From Neptuniibacter sp. CAU 1671 (lineage in GTDB: Bacteria; Pseudomonadota; Gammaproteobacteria; Pseudomonadales; Balneatricaceae), in NCBI RefSeq assembly GCF_029222905.1, contig NZ_JARHUE010000002.1, forward strand, positions 62,001-126,000: 64,000 bases of DNA, read 5' to 3'. The notes under the pieces are model-generated. The model worked only from the letters and a program-made list of their open reading frames with translations, did no database searches and was not told where the DNA came from. Below are positions 63,569 to 64,000 of this stretch, in pieces. The translations under genes were made by a program, and so were the position numbers. Positions within the stretch are counted from its first letter, which is position 1, and each line of letters opens with the position of its first letter.

Positions 63569-64000
63569 ATGCTCAATAAATACCCCTTGTGGAAAAACCT
63601 GCTGATCGTTGCGGTACTGTTGATCGGTGCGCTCTATGCTGCGCCGAATATCTACCCTGAAGATTATGCCATCCAGATCACCGGCAGCCGTGAAGTGCAT
63701 GCAGTTGATGCATCTTTGATGGAGCAGGTGACCAATGCATTGTCCGAACAGGGCATCAGTGTTAAAGCAACCGAAATTGAAAACGGCAGCGGTCTGATTC
63801 GCTTTGCTGACAGTGATACCCAACTGACGGCAAAGGACACCGTGCATAAGGTGGTGGGTGACAACTATGTGGTGGCGCTCAACCTGGCGCCGACGACCCC
63901 TGAGTGGCTGACCTCTCTGGGGGCTGGCCCAATGAAACTCGGTCTGGACCTGCGTGGTGGTGTGCACTTTCTGCTGGAAGTCGATCTGCCAAAAGCGGTG
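63569..64000 (+). CDS. secD: Protein translocase subunit SecD (5' part)
   Basis: The first 144 codons of secD, cut by the right edge. The protein starts MLNKYPLWKNLLIVAVLLIG, a cytoplasmic start plus membrane helix 1, followed by periplasmic residues and, near the end, the hallmark PMKLGLDLRGGVHFLLEVD. SecD with SecF uses the proton (or sodium) gradient to help protein export. AGGGA lies 8 bp before the ATG. The start sits too near the edge for the whole length to be judged. Confidence 0.96.
   Translation, partial: MLNKYPLWKNLLIVAVLLIGALYAAPNIYPEDYAIQITGSREVHAVDASLMEQVTNALSEQGISVKATEIENGSGLIRFADSDTQLTAKDTVHKVVGDNYVVALNLAPTTPEWLTSLGAGPMKLGLDLRGGVHFLLEVDLPKAV

Overview
The window is a 64 kb stretch of a gammaproteobacterial chromosome. 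The gene order resembles Pseudomonas and Oceanospirillales-type marine bacteria: smpB / RatA-RnfH / BamE / Fur / RecN / GrpE-DnaK-DnaJ-DapB; CorB-YpjD / Ffh-RpsP-RimM-TrmD-RplS; XerD-DsbC-Hom-ThrC-RecJ; NudF-YqiB-CpdA-YqiA-ParE-ParC; QueA-Tgt-YajC-SecD. The Fur protein has one cysteine, as in Pseudomonas. Lineage is inferred from gene content and order; no 16S gene is present.

Layout. 1-10.8 kb: smpB start, a sodium:solute symporter, ratA-rnfH, bamE, fur, recN with an SOS box, the heat-shock genes with sigma32-like promoters, cysE and dapB, closed by a terminator. 10.9-23.1 kb: an accessory block of thirteen closely packed same-strand genes. It holds a four-subunit group 3b-type cytoplasmic [NiFe] (sulf)hydrogenase (beta-gamma-delta-alpha) with its maturation protease, a small YqfO/NIF3-like protein, then a V/A-type ATPase in the order B-D-I-K-E-(DUF2764-like)-A. 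23.1-27.6 kb: two Nudix proteins, a gamma-carbonic anhydrase, small conserved proteins, CorB and YpjD. 27.8-31.4 kb: ffh and the rpsP-rimM-trmD-rplS ribosome genes. 31.5-41.1 kb: an unknown membrane-anchored protein, xerD, dsbC, threonine biosynthesis, an ElyC-like protein, recJ and nfo. 41.2-51.1 kb: a c-di-GMP protein, nudF-yqiB-cpdA-yqiA and the topoisomerase IV genes with an outer-membrane barrel gene between them. 51.2-60.8 kb: accessory genes: an exported unknown protein, an EptA-type transferase behind a PmrA-like box, a GGDEF protein with a broken motif, a SulP transporter, an orphan ribbon-helix-helix regulator with a palindromic operator, a DUF2892-like/EAL fusion, tRNA-Leu(CAA) and a CHRD protein. 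60.9-64 kb: queA-tgt-yajC-secD (secD runs off the end).

The most unusual part is the 12.2 kb hydrogenase/V-ATPase block. The ATPase has the gene set typical of chlamydiae and spirochaetes (E, DUF2764, A, B, D, I, K), circularly permuted, with no recognisable F or G gene. Its K subunit keeps the Na+-site residues of Na+-pumping V-ATPases. The largest gap inside the block is 26 bp, so hydrogenase and ion pump may share a transcript. This suggests, but does not prove, a link between NAD(P)H/H2 redox balance and Na+ pumping.

Start codons were chosen from ribosome-binding sites, conserved N-termini and overlaps. Functions rest on reading motifs by eye; no database search was run.
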